Shown one piece after another: positions 17,032-24,884 of a stretch of 64,000 nt of DNA (positions within the stretch are counted from its first letter, which is position 1; each line of letters starts with the position of its first letter). The DNA comes from Streptomyces misionensis (lineage in GTDB: Bacteria; Actinomycetota; Actinomycetes; Streptomycetales; Streptomycetaceae): NCBI RefSeq assembly GCF_900104815.1, contig NZ_FNTD01000004.1, forward strand, positions 620,001 to 684,000. Direction: 5' to 3'. The notes under the pieces were generated by a model. The model was not told the DNA's origin. It saw only the letters and a list, made by a program, of their open reading frames with translations, and did not search any database. The translations under genes and the position numbers were made by a program.

Positions 17032-17931
17032 TCAGGCGTGCGCGACGACGGCCACGGGGGCGCCGACGTGGTGCAGGACGGCGTGGGTGACATGGCCGAT
17101 GTGGATGCCGAAGGGGCTGGTGCGCACCCGTCGGCCGACGACCACGAGGGAGGCTCCGCGGGCGGCCTCGACCAGGACCGGCGCGGCGTTGCCGGCCCGG
17201 CTCGCCTCGCTCACCTCGACGTCCGGATACTTCTGCCGCCAGGGCCGCAGCACCTCGGTGAGCAGGGCCGAGGCCCGGCGTCCGTAGGAGGGCACCACGG
17301 GCGGTTCGGCGGGGATGCCGTACGCGGCGTACGGCGGCGGGGTCCAGGCGTGCACGACCCGCACCGCGGCACCGCGGCGCGCGGCGGTGTCGAAGGCGAA
17401 CTCCAGCAGCGCCTGGCAGGGCCCCTCGGGGTCGTCGATGTCGAGGCCGAGGACGACGGGCAGGAAGGGGGTCGCGGCGGACGGGACGCCCGAGGGGTCC
17501 GGCTGGTGCTCGTCGGCGGCCTGTTCACCCGCGCGGACCAGCACCACCGGACGCATGGTGCGGGCGATGACGGACAGTCCGGCCGAGCCGATCAGGAAGC
17601 CGCCGAACCGGCCGAGGCCGCGGGAGCCCAGGGCCAGCAGCTCCGAACCGTCGGCGGCCTCGGCCAGGGCGCGGGCCGGTTCGCCGGTGACCTGGTCGGT
17701 GACCACCTCGATGCGGGGGTGGCGCAGCCGCAGGCCCTCCGCGCAGTCGCGCACGGTCCGGGCCCACGCCTCGGCCGCCGCGCGCTCGTCCGCGTCCCCG
17801 CCGGTCTCCGGCTCCCGCACGTGCAGGATCTTCAACGGCAGGTCGCGCAGGGCCGCCTCGCGCGCCGCCCATTCGACGGCGGCCCGGCTCTCGGGCGAGC
17901 CGTCGAGGCCGGCGGTGACGGTTCGGGTCAT
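17032..17931 (-). CDS. universal stress protein, two tandem UspA domains
   Basis: 299 aa. Domain 1: VTAGLDGSPESRAAVEWAAREAALRDLPLKILHV..LLALGSRGLGRFGGFLIGSAGLSVIARTMRPVVLVR. Domain 2 starts near 165 (PVVLGLDIDDPEGPCQALLEFAFDTAARRGAAVRVVHAW) and closes LVVVGRRVRTSPFGIHIGHVTHAVLHHVGAPVAVV. ATG at 17931 with GGAGAGAC upstream rather than the ATG eight codons earlier. It reads leftward from a control region shared with a divergent CBS-BON gene that carries several palindromes. 146 bp separate it from the next stress gene. Confidence 0.94.
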   Translation of the reverse strand: MTRTVTAGLDGSPESRAAVEWAAREAALRDLPLKILHVREPETGGDADERAAAEAWARTVRDCAEGLRLRHPRIEVVTDQVTGEPARALAEAADGSELLALGSRGLGRFGGFLIGSAGLSVIARTMRPVVLVRAGEQAADEHQPDPSGVPSAATPFLPVVLGLDIDDPEGPCQALLEFAFDTAARRGAAVRVVHAWTPPPYAAYGIPAEPPVVPSYGRRASALLTEVLRPWRQKYPDVEVSEASRAGNAAPVLVEAARGASLVVVGRRVRTSPFGIHIGHVTHAVLHHVGAPVAVVAHA

Positions 17932-18077
17932 GTCTCTCCACCTCTCGCCTGTCACCCCGGGGCGTCCACCGCGTGCGGTGTCCCACCTGCCGGGGCCGCG
18001 CCGCTCGGGGACAAGAGCGACGATTCCAGCGTTGCGCGCGGACGGCGAGCCGATCAGGGGCCGCTGGTCCCGGGCCG

Positions 18078-18171
18078 GGACCGACCGGCCCGCGCGAGCG
18101 GCCGGCGGCGGGGCCGGGCGGCCCCTGTGCCGACCGGCGGCGACCGGCGCACGCTGGGGACAGAGGGTCCC
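18078..18171. promoter_or_regulatory. palindromes in the divergent usp / CBS-BON promoter region
   Basis: Two elements. GGACCGACCGGCCC (18078-18091) matches the GGGCCGNNCGGCCC pattern with one mismatch. GGGAC-AGAGG-GTCCC (18157-18171) is a perfect 5-bp inverted repeat close to the mycobacterial DevR box core (GGGAC...GTCCC), 50 bp before the CBS-BON start. A weak half-site (CCGATC, 18050-18055) is centred 31 bp from the first, the same spacing as the pair at 8395-8440. Confidence 0.5.
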
Positions 18172-18221
18172 GCCCGGGGCGACTCCCGCCGGGACGTCCG
18201 TCGAGCAGCCACGGAGTCACC

Positions 18222-18884
18222 ATGTACGGCACCCCGCACACCGTCAGCGATGTCATGACGACCACCGTCGCCGCCGTCGGCCGGCGGGCCCCCTTCAAGG
18301 AGCTCGTGGAGATGATGCAGGACTGGCAGGTCAGCGCCGTACCCGTGATCGAGGGCGAGGGGCGGGTGGTCGGGGTGGTCTCCGAGGCGGATCTGCTGCC
18401 CAAGGAGGAGCTGCGGGACGACCCGTCGGACGACTACCGGCGGCTGCGGCCCCGGTCCGACCTGGCGAAGGGCGAGGCGATCACCGCGGGAGACCTGATG
18501 TCCTCCCCCGCGGTCACCGTCCGGGCGGACGCGACGCTCGCCGAGGCCGCGCGGACCATGGCCCGGGCGCGGGTCAAGCGGCTGCCCGTGGTGGACGAGA
18601 CCGGCATGCTGGAGGGCGTGGTGAGCCGCGCCGACCTGCTGAAGGTCTTCCTGCGCGGGGACCGGGAGATCCAGGAGGAGGTACGGCGCGAGATCGTGAC
18701 GCCGCTCTTCCCGCCGCCGGACTCGGCCGTGGAACTGCGAGTGGAGGACGGTGTGGTGACGGTGCTCGGCCGGGTCCGGGACACCTCCCTGGTGCCCGTG
18801 GCCGCCCGGCTGGTGCGTGCGGTCGAGGGCGTCGTGGACGTGCGCTTCGACCTGGCGGCCGGTCAGCGGGCGGCGCACGTCTGA
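18222..18884 (+). CDS. CBS-pair plus BON domain protein
   Basis: 220 aa, third CBS-CBS-BON paralogue of the island. CBS1: VSDVMTTTVAAVGRRAPFKELVEMM..RVVGVVSEADLLPKEE. CBS2: LMSSPAVTVRADATLAEAARTMARARVKRLPVV..VSRADLLKVFLRGD. BON: AVELRVEDGVVTVLGRVRDTSLVPVAARLVRAVEGVVDV. The ATG at 18222 follows GGAG at 5-nt spacing. The region between CBS1 and CBS2 differs from the paralogues, indicating divergence after duplication. Upstream DevR-like palindromes suggest it is a member of the OsdR-like regulon. Confidence 0.93.
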   Translation: MYGTPHTVSDVMTTTVAAVGRRAPFKELVEMMQDWQVSAVPVIEGEGRVVGVVSEADLLPKEELRDDPSDDYRRLRPRSDLAKGEAITAGDLMSSPAVTVRADATLAEAARTMARARVKRLPVVDETGMLEGVVSRADLLKVFLRGDREIQEEVRREIVTPLFPPPDSAVELRVEDGVVTVLGRVRDTSLVPVAARLVRAVEGVVDVRFDLAAGQRAAHV

Positions 18885-18959
18885 CGGGCGGGCCGCTCCC
18901 GGGGAGGCCGGGCGTGACACCCTTGAGGGGCGCGCAGGTCGGCACATCCGTGTGAAATG

Positions 18960-18973
18960 GGGCCGATCGGCCC
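18960..18973. promoter_or_regulatory. OsdR/DevR-like palindrome before the response-regulator gene
   Basis: GGGCCGATCGGCCC is a perfect 14-bp palindrome, 80 bp upstream of the response-regulator start and of the same GGGCCGNNCGGCCC type as those at 8395 and 13273. It is a good candidate for autoregulation. Confidence 0.6.
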
Positions 18974-19052
18974 TGGTGCCCGCGACGACCGGCGGCGATG
19001 ATCGGCCGGGTGACGGGCCGCAGCACGGCCGTTTCCGCAACGAGAGGTCGAG

Positions 19053-19754
19053 ATGACCGAGACACGCACCTTCACGGCACAGGACCCGATCCGGGTGTTC
19101 CTCCTGGACGACCACGAGGTGGTCCGGCGCGGCCTGGCCGACCTGCTCGACGCCGAACCGGACATCTCCGTCGTCGGCGACGCCGACACCGCCGCGCACG
19201 CGCTGGTCCGGGGCCCCGCGCTGCGCCCGCACGTCGCCGTGCTCGACGTCCGGCTGCCCGACGGGGACGGCATCTCGGTCTGCCGCGAGCTGCGCGACCG
19301 GATGCCGGAGCTGGCGTGTCTGATGCTGACCTCGTTCGACGACGAGGACGCCCTGCTGGACGCGATCATGGCCGGTGCCTCCGGCTATGTGCTCAAGCAG
19401 ATCAAGGGGTCCGACCTGGTCTCCGCGGTGCGCACGGTCGCCTCCGGCCAGTCGATGCTGGACCCGGAGACGACGGCCCGGCTGATGCGTTCGCTGCGGG
19501 CCGACCCCGAGGAGACGCCGTCGCTGCCGCCGGAGCTGGCGAGCCTGTCGCCGCGGGAGCGGGACATCCTGGCGCTGATCGGGGACGGCCTGACCAACCG
19601 TGAGATCGGCCGGAAGCTGTACCTGTCGGAGAAGACGGTCAAGAACCACATCTCGCGGCTGCTGGCCAAGCTCGGGGTGCAGCGGCGCGTCCAGGCCGCC
19701 GTGCTCGCCTCCCAGCTGGAGCCGCGGGACGCGAAGGAACACTCCGCGCGCTGA
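19053..19754 (+). CDS. osdR: NarL/LuxR-type response regulator (DevR/DosR/OsdR-like)
   Basis: 233-aa regulator. The receiver domain (about 12-128) has acidic pair D19-D20, phospho-acceptor D65 (in VAVLDVRLPDGDG), T93 and K115 (GYVLKQIKG). A linker leads to a LuxR-type helix-turn-helix (about 165-222, LSPRERDILALIGDGLTNREIGRKLYLSEKTVKNHISRLLAKLGV). The Gln-Ile-Lys after the conserved lysine and the KTVKNHISRLLAKLG recognition helix are as in DevR/DosR. ATG at 19053 has GAGAGG upstream. It is probably phosphorylated by the GAF kinase encoded at 11346-13064, and probably binds the GGG-N8-CCC palindromes of this island. Confidence 0.93.
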   Translation: MTETRTFTAQDPIRVFLLDDHEVVRRGLADLLDAEPDISVVGDADTAAHALVRGPALRPHVAVLDVRLPDGDGISVCRELRDRMPELACLMLTSFDDEDALLDAIMAGASGYVLKQIKGSDLVSAVRTVASGQSMLDPETTARLMRSLRADPEETPSLPPELASLSPRERDILALIGDGLTNREIGRKLYLSEKTVKNHISRLLAKLGVQRRVQAAVLASQLEPRDAKEHSAR

Positions 19755-19770
19755 CCGACTCCCGTACCCG

Positions 19771-20622
19771 TCACGGCAGTTGGGGGACGACGGCCACCGG
19801 GCACAGGGCGTGGTGCAGCAGCCGGTGGGTGACGCGGCCCAGCTGGAGCCCGTGGCGGCCGTGTTCCCTGCGCACCCCGAGGACCAGCAGGTCGGCGGCG
19901 GCCGACCGGTGCAGGAGCACCTTGCCGGGCGGCCCTTCGAGGACGGTCCGGGAGACCCGTACGCCCGGGTGTCCGGCCGGCGCCGGCCCGAGCAGTTCGT
20001 CGATCGCCGCGGCGGCCTCCTCCTCGTCGTCGCGCTCCGTCGCCGCGGGTGCGCCGGGCCGGCGCCAGGCGCGTACGGCGTCGAGGACGCACCGGCGGGC
20101 GGCGGCCTCGCGCAACGCGAAGCCGGCGGCCGTTCCGGCGGCGCCGGGCTCGCCGACGCCGAGCAGCACCCGGTCGTGCGTGCCCTCGACCCCGGCCCTG
20201 TCGCCGCGGACCACGATCACCGGTCCGCAGGCCCGCCCGGCCACGGCCAGGGCGACCGACCCGAGGAGCAGGCTCTTCAGCCCGCCCCGGCCCCGGCTTC
20301 CGGTGACCACCGCGGTGGCGTTGTCGCCCTCGGCGAGCAGCGCGGCCACCGGATCGTCGGCCAGGACGGCGGAATCGACCTCCAGGTCCGGGGCGCGCCG
20401 CCCCGCCCGTTCGGCCGCCGAGGCCACGATGTGTTCGGCCATCACCCGCGGGGCGGGCCGCTCGCCGCCGAGCGACGGGAGCCGGTCCTCGTACCGCTCC
20501 CAGAGCGAGGCGTGCACGATCCTCAGCGGCAGCCCGAGCCGGACCGCCTCGTCGGTCGCCCAGTCCACCGCCACCAGGCCGTCCTCGGAGCCGTCGACGC
20601 CCACGACCAGGGGCAGAGGCAT
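19771..20622 (-). CDS. universal stress protein, two tandem UspA domains
   Basis: 283 aa. Domain 1: [42 protein letters not shown], ending VVTGSRGRGGLKSLLLGSVALAVAGRACGPVIVVRG. Domain 2 ends LLVLGVRREHGRHGLQLGRVTHRLLHHALCPVAVVPQ. The ATG at 20622 is preferred to a GTG three codons earlier because AGGTGAG lies upstream. It is convergent with the response regulator (16-bp gap) and divergent from the CBS gene at 20864, sharing a palindromic control region with it. Confidence 0.94.
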   Translation of the reverse strand: MPLPLVVGVDGSEDGLVAVDWATDEAVRLGLPLRIVHASLWERYEDRLPSLGGERPAPRVMAEHIVASAAERAGRRAPDLEVDSAVLADDPVAALLAEGDNATAVVTGSRGRGGLKSLLLGSVALAVAGRACGPVIVVRGDRAGVEGTHDRVLLGVGEPGAAGTAAGFALREAAARRCVLDAVRAWRRPGAPAATERDDEEEAAAAIDELLGPAPAGHPGVRVSRTVLEGPPGKVLLHRSAAADLLVLGVRREHGRHGLQLGRVTHRLLHHALCPVAVVPQLP

Positions 20623-20713
20623 CGTTCTCACCTGCCTTTTCTCGGCCGCGCGCGAGCGGCGCGCGACCTACGGGTCCGGTTCCGCGCCGACACGGCCGGA
20701 CGGACCAGCGGAT

Positions 20714-20750
20714 GGGTACATGCTCCCCGTCCCGGGGAATCCGATTCCCC
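20714..20750. promoter_or_regulatory. paired GGG...CCC palindromes between usp and CBS genes
   Basis: GGGTACATGCTCCC (20714-20727) and the perfect palindrome GGGGAATCCGATTCCCC (20734-20750) have centres 21-22 bp apart, as paired DevR boxes do, but a different core from the GCCGNNCGGC sites elsewhere in the island. They lie between two divergent genes. Confidence 0.5.
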
Positions 20751-20863
20751 TGCGGGGACCGGGCGGCCCCTGCCCGGCGCCGGCCCGTCCGACGCGGGCT
20801 GGTGGCGGCGCCCGGCGCGGTCCCCCGGTTCCGTGTCCCCCGTCGATGTGCGAAGGAGGCCGC

Positions 20864-21328
20864 ATGACTCGTGTCCCGCCGTCCGCGGAAGGCCCGGTGA
20901 GCGTCGGCCGGCTGATGTCCGCGCCGCCCGTGACCGTCGCCCCGGACGTCTCCCTGGCGGAGGCCACCCGGCGGATGGCCGAGGCCGCCGTCGGTTCCCT
21001 GCTCGTCGTCGAGGACGGCACGCTGTGCGGGATCGTCACCGACCGCGATCTGGCGCTGCGCGGGCTGGGCGAGGGCCTGCCGCTGGGCAGCCGCGTCGAC
21101 GCGGTGATGTCGCCGCGGGTGGTCACGCTCGACGCGGGCGACGAGATCCACGCGGCCTACCGCGCCTTCCGCCGCACCGGGGTGCGCCGGCTGCCCGTCC
21201 TGGACGGCGGGCGGCCGGTGGGCGTGCTGACGCTGGACGACCTGCTGCTGGACGTCTTCCGCCGGCTGGCCGATCTGCTCGGGCCGGTCGCCTGGAGCGT
21301 GCTGCGCGAGCCGCCCGGACCGCCGTAG
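20864..21328 (+). CDS. CBS-pair protein (Hrp1-like)
   Basis: 154-aa protein made of two CBS motifs with no extra domain: VGRLMSAPPVTVAPDVSLAEATRRMAEAAVGSLLVVEDGTLCGIVTDRDLALR (about 14-70) and VDAVMSPRVVTLDAGDEIHAAYRAFRRTGVRRLPVLDGGRPVGVLTLDDLL (about 77-132). It resembles the mycobacterial hypoxic response protein 1 (Rv2626c), another DosR-regulon hallmark. ATG at 20864 has a strong GAAGGAGG site. Nucleotide binding is the family expectation; the partner is unknown. Confidence 0.9.
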   Translation: MTRVPPSAEGPVSVGRLMSAPPVTVAPDVSLAEATRRMAEAAVGSLLVVEDGTLCGIVTDRDLALRGLGEGLPLGSRVDAVMSPRVVTLDAGDEIHAAYRAFRRTGVRRLPVLDGGRPVGVLTLDDLLLDVFRRLADLLGPVAWSVLREPPGPP

Positions 21329-21338
21329 GCCGACGGGT

Positions 21339-21779
21339 TCAGGTCTCCTCGGTGCGGACGATCACCACCGGGCAGGCCGCGTGCGCGGCCACCCGCTGGC
21401 TGACCGACCCCAGCATGACGCGGGCGAAGCCGCCCCGGCCCCGGTTGCCGACGACCAGCACCTCGGCGCCCTCGGCGGCCCGCAGCAGGACCTCGGCGGG
21501 GTTGCCGTGCGCCACGCGGGTGTGCACCTTGGCGGCCTTCTCGGCGCCGAGGACCTCCGTCAGCTCCTGCCGCATCTGCTCTCGGGTGGCCTCCTCGTCG
21601 ATGTACATGTCCACCGCGGGCGCGGACCAGCCGTACAGCGGCACTTCCCAGGCCGCGACGGCCTCGACGGCGCCACCGACGAAACCGGCGTAACGTACGG
21701 CCCAGCGCACCGCTTCGAAGGAGGACGGCGAGCCGTCGACCCCCACCACGACCCGGGGCTTGGAGACGTCCTGGTCCAT
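21339..21779 (-). CDS. universal stress protein, single UspA domain
   Basis: 146-aa single-domain UspA: RVVVGVDGSPSSFEAVRWAVRYAGFVGGAVEAVAAWEVP, VLVVGNRGRGGFARVMLGSVSQRVAAHAACPVVIVR with the intact ATP-binding pattern. ATG at 21779 preceded by GAGAGGTGGACAG. Convergent with the CBS gene at 20864 (10-bp gap). A partial GCCGNNCGG-type site (CCGTTCGG, 21852-21859) lies upstream. Fourth universal stress gene of the island and the only single-domain one. Confidence 0.94.
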   Translation of the reverse strand: MDQDVSKPRVVVGVDGSPSSFEAVRWAVRYAGFVGGAVEAVAAWEVPLYGWSAPAVDMYIDEEATREQMRQELTEVLGAEKAAKVHTRVAHGNPAEVLLRAAEGAEVLVVGNRGRGGFARVMLGSVSQRVAAHAACPVVIVRTEET

Positions 21780-21921
21780 CTGTCCACCTCTCTGCGTGCC
21801 CCCTGTCCTCCACGCTGCGCGACGCGCCGCCGGGGCGCCAGAAAAGAGCGTCCGTTCGGCCCTGCCGCCGGGCGCCCCGGGGGTGCATCCTGCGGGAAGA
21901 GGACCGGGAGGTGAGCCAGGG

Positions 21922-22137
21922 ATGGCACGTCGGACCAAGAAGAACGGCAAGAACCGGGCCGCGCGCGACTGCGGGGCCCCGCTGCCCGCACGCCGCGGCG
22001 CGCGCCCCCGCACCGCCCACGCCACCCCGGGCGCCGGGCACTGGCGCGGTCACGGCGCCGGGAACCAGTGGCTGCTGCTGCCCGGTGGCACCTGGCGGCG
22101 GGTAGAGACGATCCGGGTGCGCGGGCTGTTCGGTTAG
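21922..22137 (+). CDS. small basic hypothetical protein
   Basis: 71 aa, very rich in Arg, Gly and Ala (MARRTKKNGKNRAARDC..., ending GGTWRRVETIRVRGLFG). ATG at 21922 has GGGAGGTGAG at suitable spacing, and the reading frame shows coding-type third-position GC. No family recognised; the basic N-terminus could bind nucleic acid. Moderate doubt that it is expressed. Confidence 0.45.
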   Translation: MARRTKKNGKNRAARDCGAPLPARRGARPRTAHATPGAGHWRGHGAGNQWLLLPGGTWRRVETIRVRGLFG

Positions 22138-22176
22138 GCCTGCTTCACGGATCGTGCCGGGCACGGCGTGACACGC

Positions 22177-22983
22177 CTACACGGGCTGCCAGGGGTTGCT
22201 CTCGTAGCAGCCGACGAGCAGGTCGGTCAGTGCCGGGTCGACGGCCAGCGCCGTCGCGTCGACGCCCGCGACCGGGACGGCCGGCGAGATGGAGTTCGAG
22301 AGGAAGGCCGCGAGGGCGGGGGTGCCGGCCGCCCAGGTCCCGAGGTCCCGCAGGTGGACCTCCCGCCGCTCGGACGGGACGCCCTTCGCCGCCAGTCCCC
22401 GCTCCAACAGCTGCATCGTGATCCCGGGCAGCACGGCGGCCCGGGGCCAGATCACCCGCTCGCCGTCGAAGAAACCGATGTTCGAGACCGAGGCCTCGCC
22501 GATCCGGCCGTCGCGGTCGACGAACAGCGCGTCGTCGTACCCGGCGAGCACCGCCCGGCGCCGGTGGAGACCGAGTCCGAAGGTCCCCGCGTGCTTGACG
22601 TGCGCGAGGTCCCGCTCGTACGCCACGGTCCGCAGCCGCACGGGCGAGGTCCGCTCCGGGAGCGGGTCGCCGGTCGTCACGGCCACGTCCGGGGCCACCT
22701 CCTCGCCGCGCAGCACGGCGTCCTGCCGGCGGCTGAAGACGGTCACGCGCACCGACGCCGCGTCCGGGCGGGCGAGCAGCGCGTGCCGGACGAAGGACCG
22801 CACCCGCTCGGTGTCCAGACCCGTGCCGAACAGCTCCCGCGTATTGTCCGCCAGCCGCTTCAGGTGCAGATCCAGTCCCCGGACCGCCCCGCCCCGCGCC
22901 TGCATCGACGAGAAGTGCGCGTAGGTGGCCCGCGCGAGCACCTTCAGGTCCTCGCCGTCCGCTTCGGCACCGTTGACTTCCAC
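22177..22983 (-). CDS. class IV (fold-type IV PLP) aminotransferase family protein
   Basis: 268 aa, PLP fold type IV (branched-chain aminotransferase / aminodeoxychorismate lyase family). The catalytic lysine is in AHVKHAGTFGLGLHRRRAV, followed by DRDGRIGEASVSNIGFFDGERVIWP and LPGITMQLLERGL, the glycine-rich phosphate-binding region. The N-terminus (VEVNGAEADGEDLKVLARATYAHFSSMQARGGAVRGLDLHLKRL) matches an actinobacterial subgroup of unknown substrate. GTG start at 22983. It stands alone, convergent with the small ORF upstream. Confidence 0.9.
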   Translation of the reverse strand: MEVNGAEADGEDLKVLARATYAHFSSMQARGGAVRGLDLHLKRLADNTRELFGTGLDTERVRSFVRHALLARPDAASVRVTVFSRRQDAVLRGEEVAPDVAVTTGDPLPERTSPVRLRTVAYERDLAHVKHAGTFGLGLHRRRAVLAGYDDALFVDRDGRIGEASVSNIGFFDGERVIWPRAAVLPGITMQLLERGLAAKGVPSERREVHLRDLGTWAAGTPALAAFLSNSISPAVPVAGVDATALAVDPALTDLLVGCYESNPWQPV

Positions 22984-23261
22984 CCGGTCGATGACGACCC
23001 CTCCCTCGCCCGTATCCGGCCCTGGCCTGTCCCGGCCACCCTAAGGGCTGCGGTGCGAACCGAGCGAAGCCACGACCACCGCGGACCGAAGCTCGCCGCG
23101 CTGACTGCGGCGATTCCGGCTACGGTCGATGACGCGACGGTCTCGCGCATGCCGCGCGAGCACTCTCGTGTCGGACGTCGTGCGCTCAGAGACAAGACGC
23201 CGCGATATGACTCCCTACTGTGGAGGGGTCTCGCCGCCCATCGCTCACCCGAGGACTCACC

Positions 23262-23384
23262 GTGACCCGGCCCACCATCGTTCTCGTCCATGGAGCGTTC
23301 GCCGACGCCTCCTCCTACGCCCCCGTCACCTCCCGGTTACTGAAGAGGGGCTTCAAGCTGCAGGCCGTCGGAGCAACCAAGTGA
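23262..23384 (+). pseudogene. truncated alpha/beta hydrolase (N-terminal 40 residues)
   Basis: GTG start followed by TRPTIVLVHGAFADASSYAPV and SRLLKRGFKLQAVGATK then TGA. TIVLVHGAFADASS is the oxyanion-loop HG motif of EstC-type alpha/beta hydrolases, normally ~230-270 aa; here only the first strand-helix unit remains. It opens a zone of decayed genes. Confidence 0.75.
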
Positions 23385-23558
23385 GCTCCGCCAGGTGAGC
23401 TCCACGCGGCTCGGGCGGCAGGCCGGCCGAGAGCCGTCCAAAGGCGAGAACTTCTCGCACAGGCGCGGCAGCCGGCCGACACACCCCGGCGTTCACCGGG
23501 ACACGGGTCGACTGACGCTATGCACAACCGAACATCCGAACAAGCAGAGGAAGCAGTA

Positions 23559-24389
23559 ATGAGCACAGTCACCACGCCGGACGGCACCGTCATCTTCTAC
23601 AAGGACTGGGGCCCGCGGGACGCCCAGCCGATCGTCTTCCACCACGGCTGGCCGCTCAGCTCGGACGACTGGGACGCCCAGTTGCTGTTCTTCCTCTCCA
23701 AGGGCTACCGCGTCATCGCCCACGACCGCCGCGGGCACGGGCGCTCCAGCCAGCCCTCGACCGGCCACGAGATGGACACCTACGTCGCCGACGTCAACGT
23801 GCTGACCGACCACCTGGACCTGCAGGGAGCGGTGCACATCGGGCACTCCACCGGCGGCGGCGAGGTCGCGCGCTACGTGGCGCAGGCCAAGCCCGGCCGG
23901 GTCTCCAAGGCGGTACTAGTCTCTGCCGTCCCCCCGGTCATGGTGAAGAAGGACAGTAACCCCGAAGGCACTCCGATCGAGGTCTTCGACGGATTCCGTG
24001 CCGCGCTCGCCGCCAATCGGGCCCAGTTCTTCATCGATGTCCCGGCCGGCCCTTTCTACGGCTTCAACCGGCCCGGGGCCGAGGTGTCCCAGGGACTCAT
24101 CGACCGGTGGTGGTGGCAGGGCATGATGGGCGCGACGAACGCCCACTACGAATGCATCAAGGCGTTCTCGGAGACCGACTTCACCGAGGACCTCAAGAAG
24201 ATCGACGTCCCCGTGCTCGTGATGCACGGGACGGACGACCAGGTCGTGCCGTACGCCGACTCGGCCCCGAAGTCCGTTGAGCTGCTCAAGGACGGCACGC
24301 TCAAGAGCTACGAGGGTTACCCCCACGGCATGCTGTCGACGCACCCTGAGGTGCTCAACGCCGACATCCTGGCCTTCGTGGAGGGTTAA
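23559..24389 (+). CDS. alpha/beta hydrolase (non-haem chloroperoxidase-like)
   Basis: 276-aa complete hydrolase. Motifs: IVFHHGWPLSSDDWDAQ (oxyanion HGW), VIAHDRRGHGRSSQP, nucleophile elbow HIGHSTGGGE (Ser within GxSxG), VPVLVMHGTDDQVVPY (acid Asp) and GYPHGM (catalytic His). Overall sequence is that of bacterial perhydrolases/cofactor-free haloperoxidases acting on esters and peracids. The ATG at 23559 follows GAGGAAG. It lies 175 bp after the truncated hydrolase; the two are not one split gene because this one is full length. Confidence 0.94.
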   Translation: MSTVTTPDGTVIFYKDWGPRDAQPIVFHHGWPLSSDDWDAQLLFFLSKGYRVIAHDRRGHGRSSQPSTGHEMDTYVADVNVLTDHLDLQGAVHIGHSTGGGEVARYVAQAKPGRVSKAVLVSAVPPVMVKKDSNPEGTPIEVFDGFRAALAANRAQFFIDVPAGPFYGFNRPGAEVSQGLIDRWWWQGMMGATNAHYECIKAFSETDFTEDLKKIDVPVLVMHGTDDQVVPYADSAPKSVELLKDGTLKSYEGYPHGMLSTHPEVLNADILAFVEG

Positions 24390-24468
24390 GACGCACCATC
24401 CGCCTCGCCGGGCGACAGCGGGAACCTGATAGCGACACACCGTCCCCCGGTAATGCCCATGCGGGCCG

Positions 24469-24753
24469 TTACCGGGGGACGCGCGGGGTCTGTCGAACGA
24501 ACGACGGTGTAACTGGGGTAGTAGGTGCTAATGGCCCGCGTCCAGACGATCGACCGTCTTCCAGCCGTGACCGTACTGGGCCGTCCGTGACTTCTTTCTC
24601 GAGGCGAACTGGGCCTGCGCCCCCCGGCGCGCACGCAGTCATCAGTGCCTCGCCGGAGTCGGCGATCACGCGCAGCGCCCGCTCGCTCCACACCCGCCCG
24701 GAGCGATGCACGTCGCCCCGTGCGACCGTCTGCCCCGTCGAGAAGGTCTTCAC
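24469..24753 (-). pseudogene. possible truncated DUF402-like remnant
   Basis: The frame begins with a GTG at 24753 and reads KTFSTGQTVARGDVHRSGRVWSERALRVIADSGEALMTACAPGG, which I recognise as resembling the N-terminus of DUF402-type proteins. The homology ends abruptly after about 50 residues and the rest is unrelated low-complexity sequence. Treated as a remnant; the family call is from memory and weak. Confidence 0.35.
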
Positions 24754-24884
24754 CGCAGCTTCCTCGTGAGCACGGATCAAAGCGTCCGGCCGCGCGGGCA
24801 CCACCTCAGCGCTTCGAGGACGGACTGGGCAAGCCGCCGTTCGGGTCGGCCTCCCCGGCTCTCGCGTTCACAACAACCCCGCTG

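Noticed and set aside
23262..24389. Single hydrolase gene split by a frameshift
   Set aside because: The fragment at 23262 repeats the N-terminal region already present in the complete gene at 23559, so they are two different genes.
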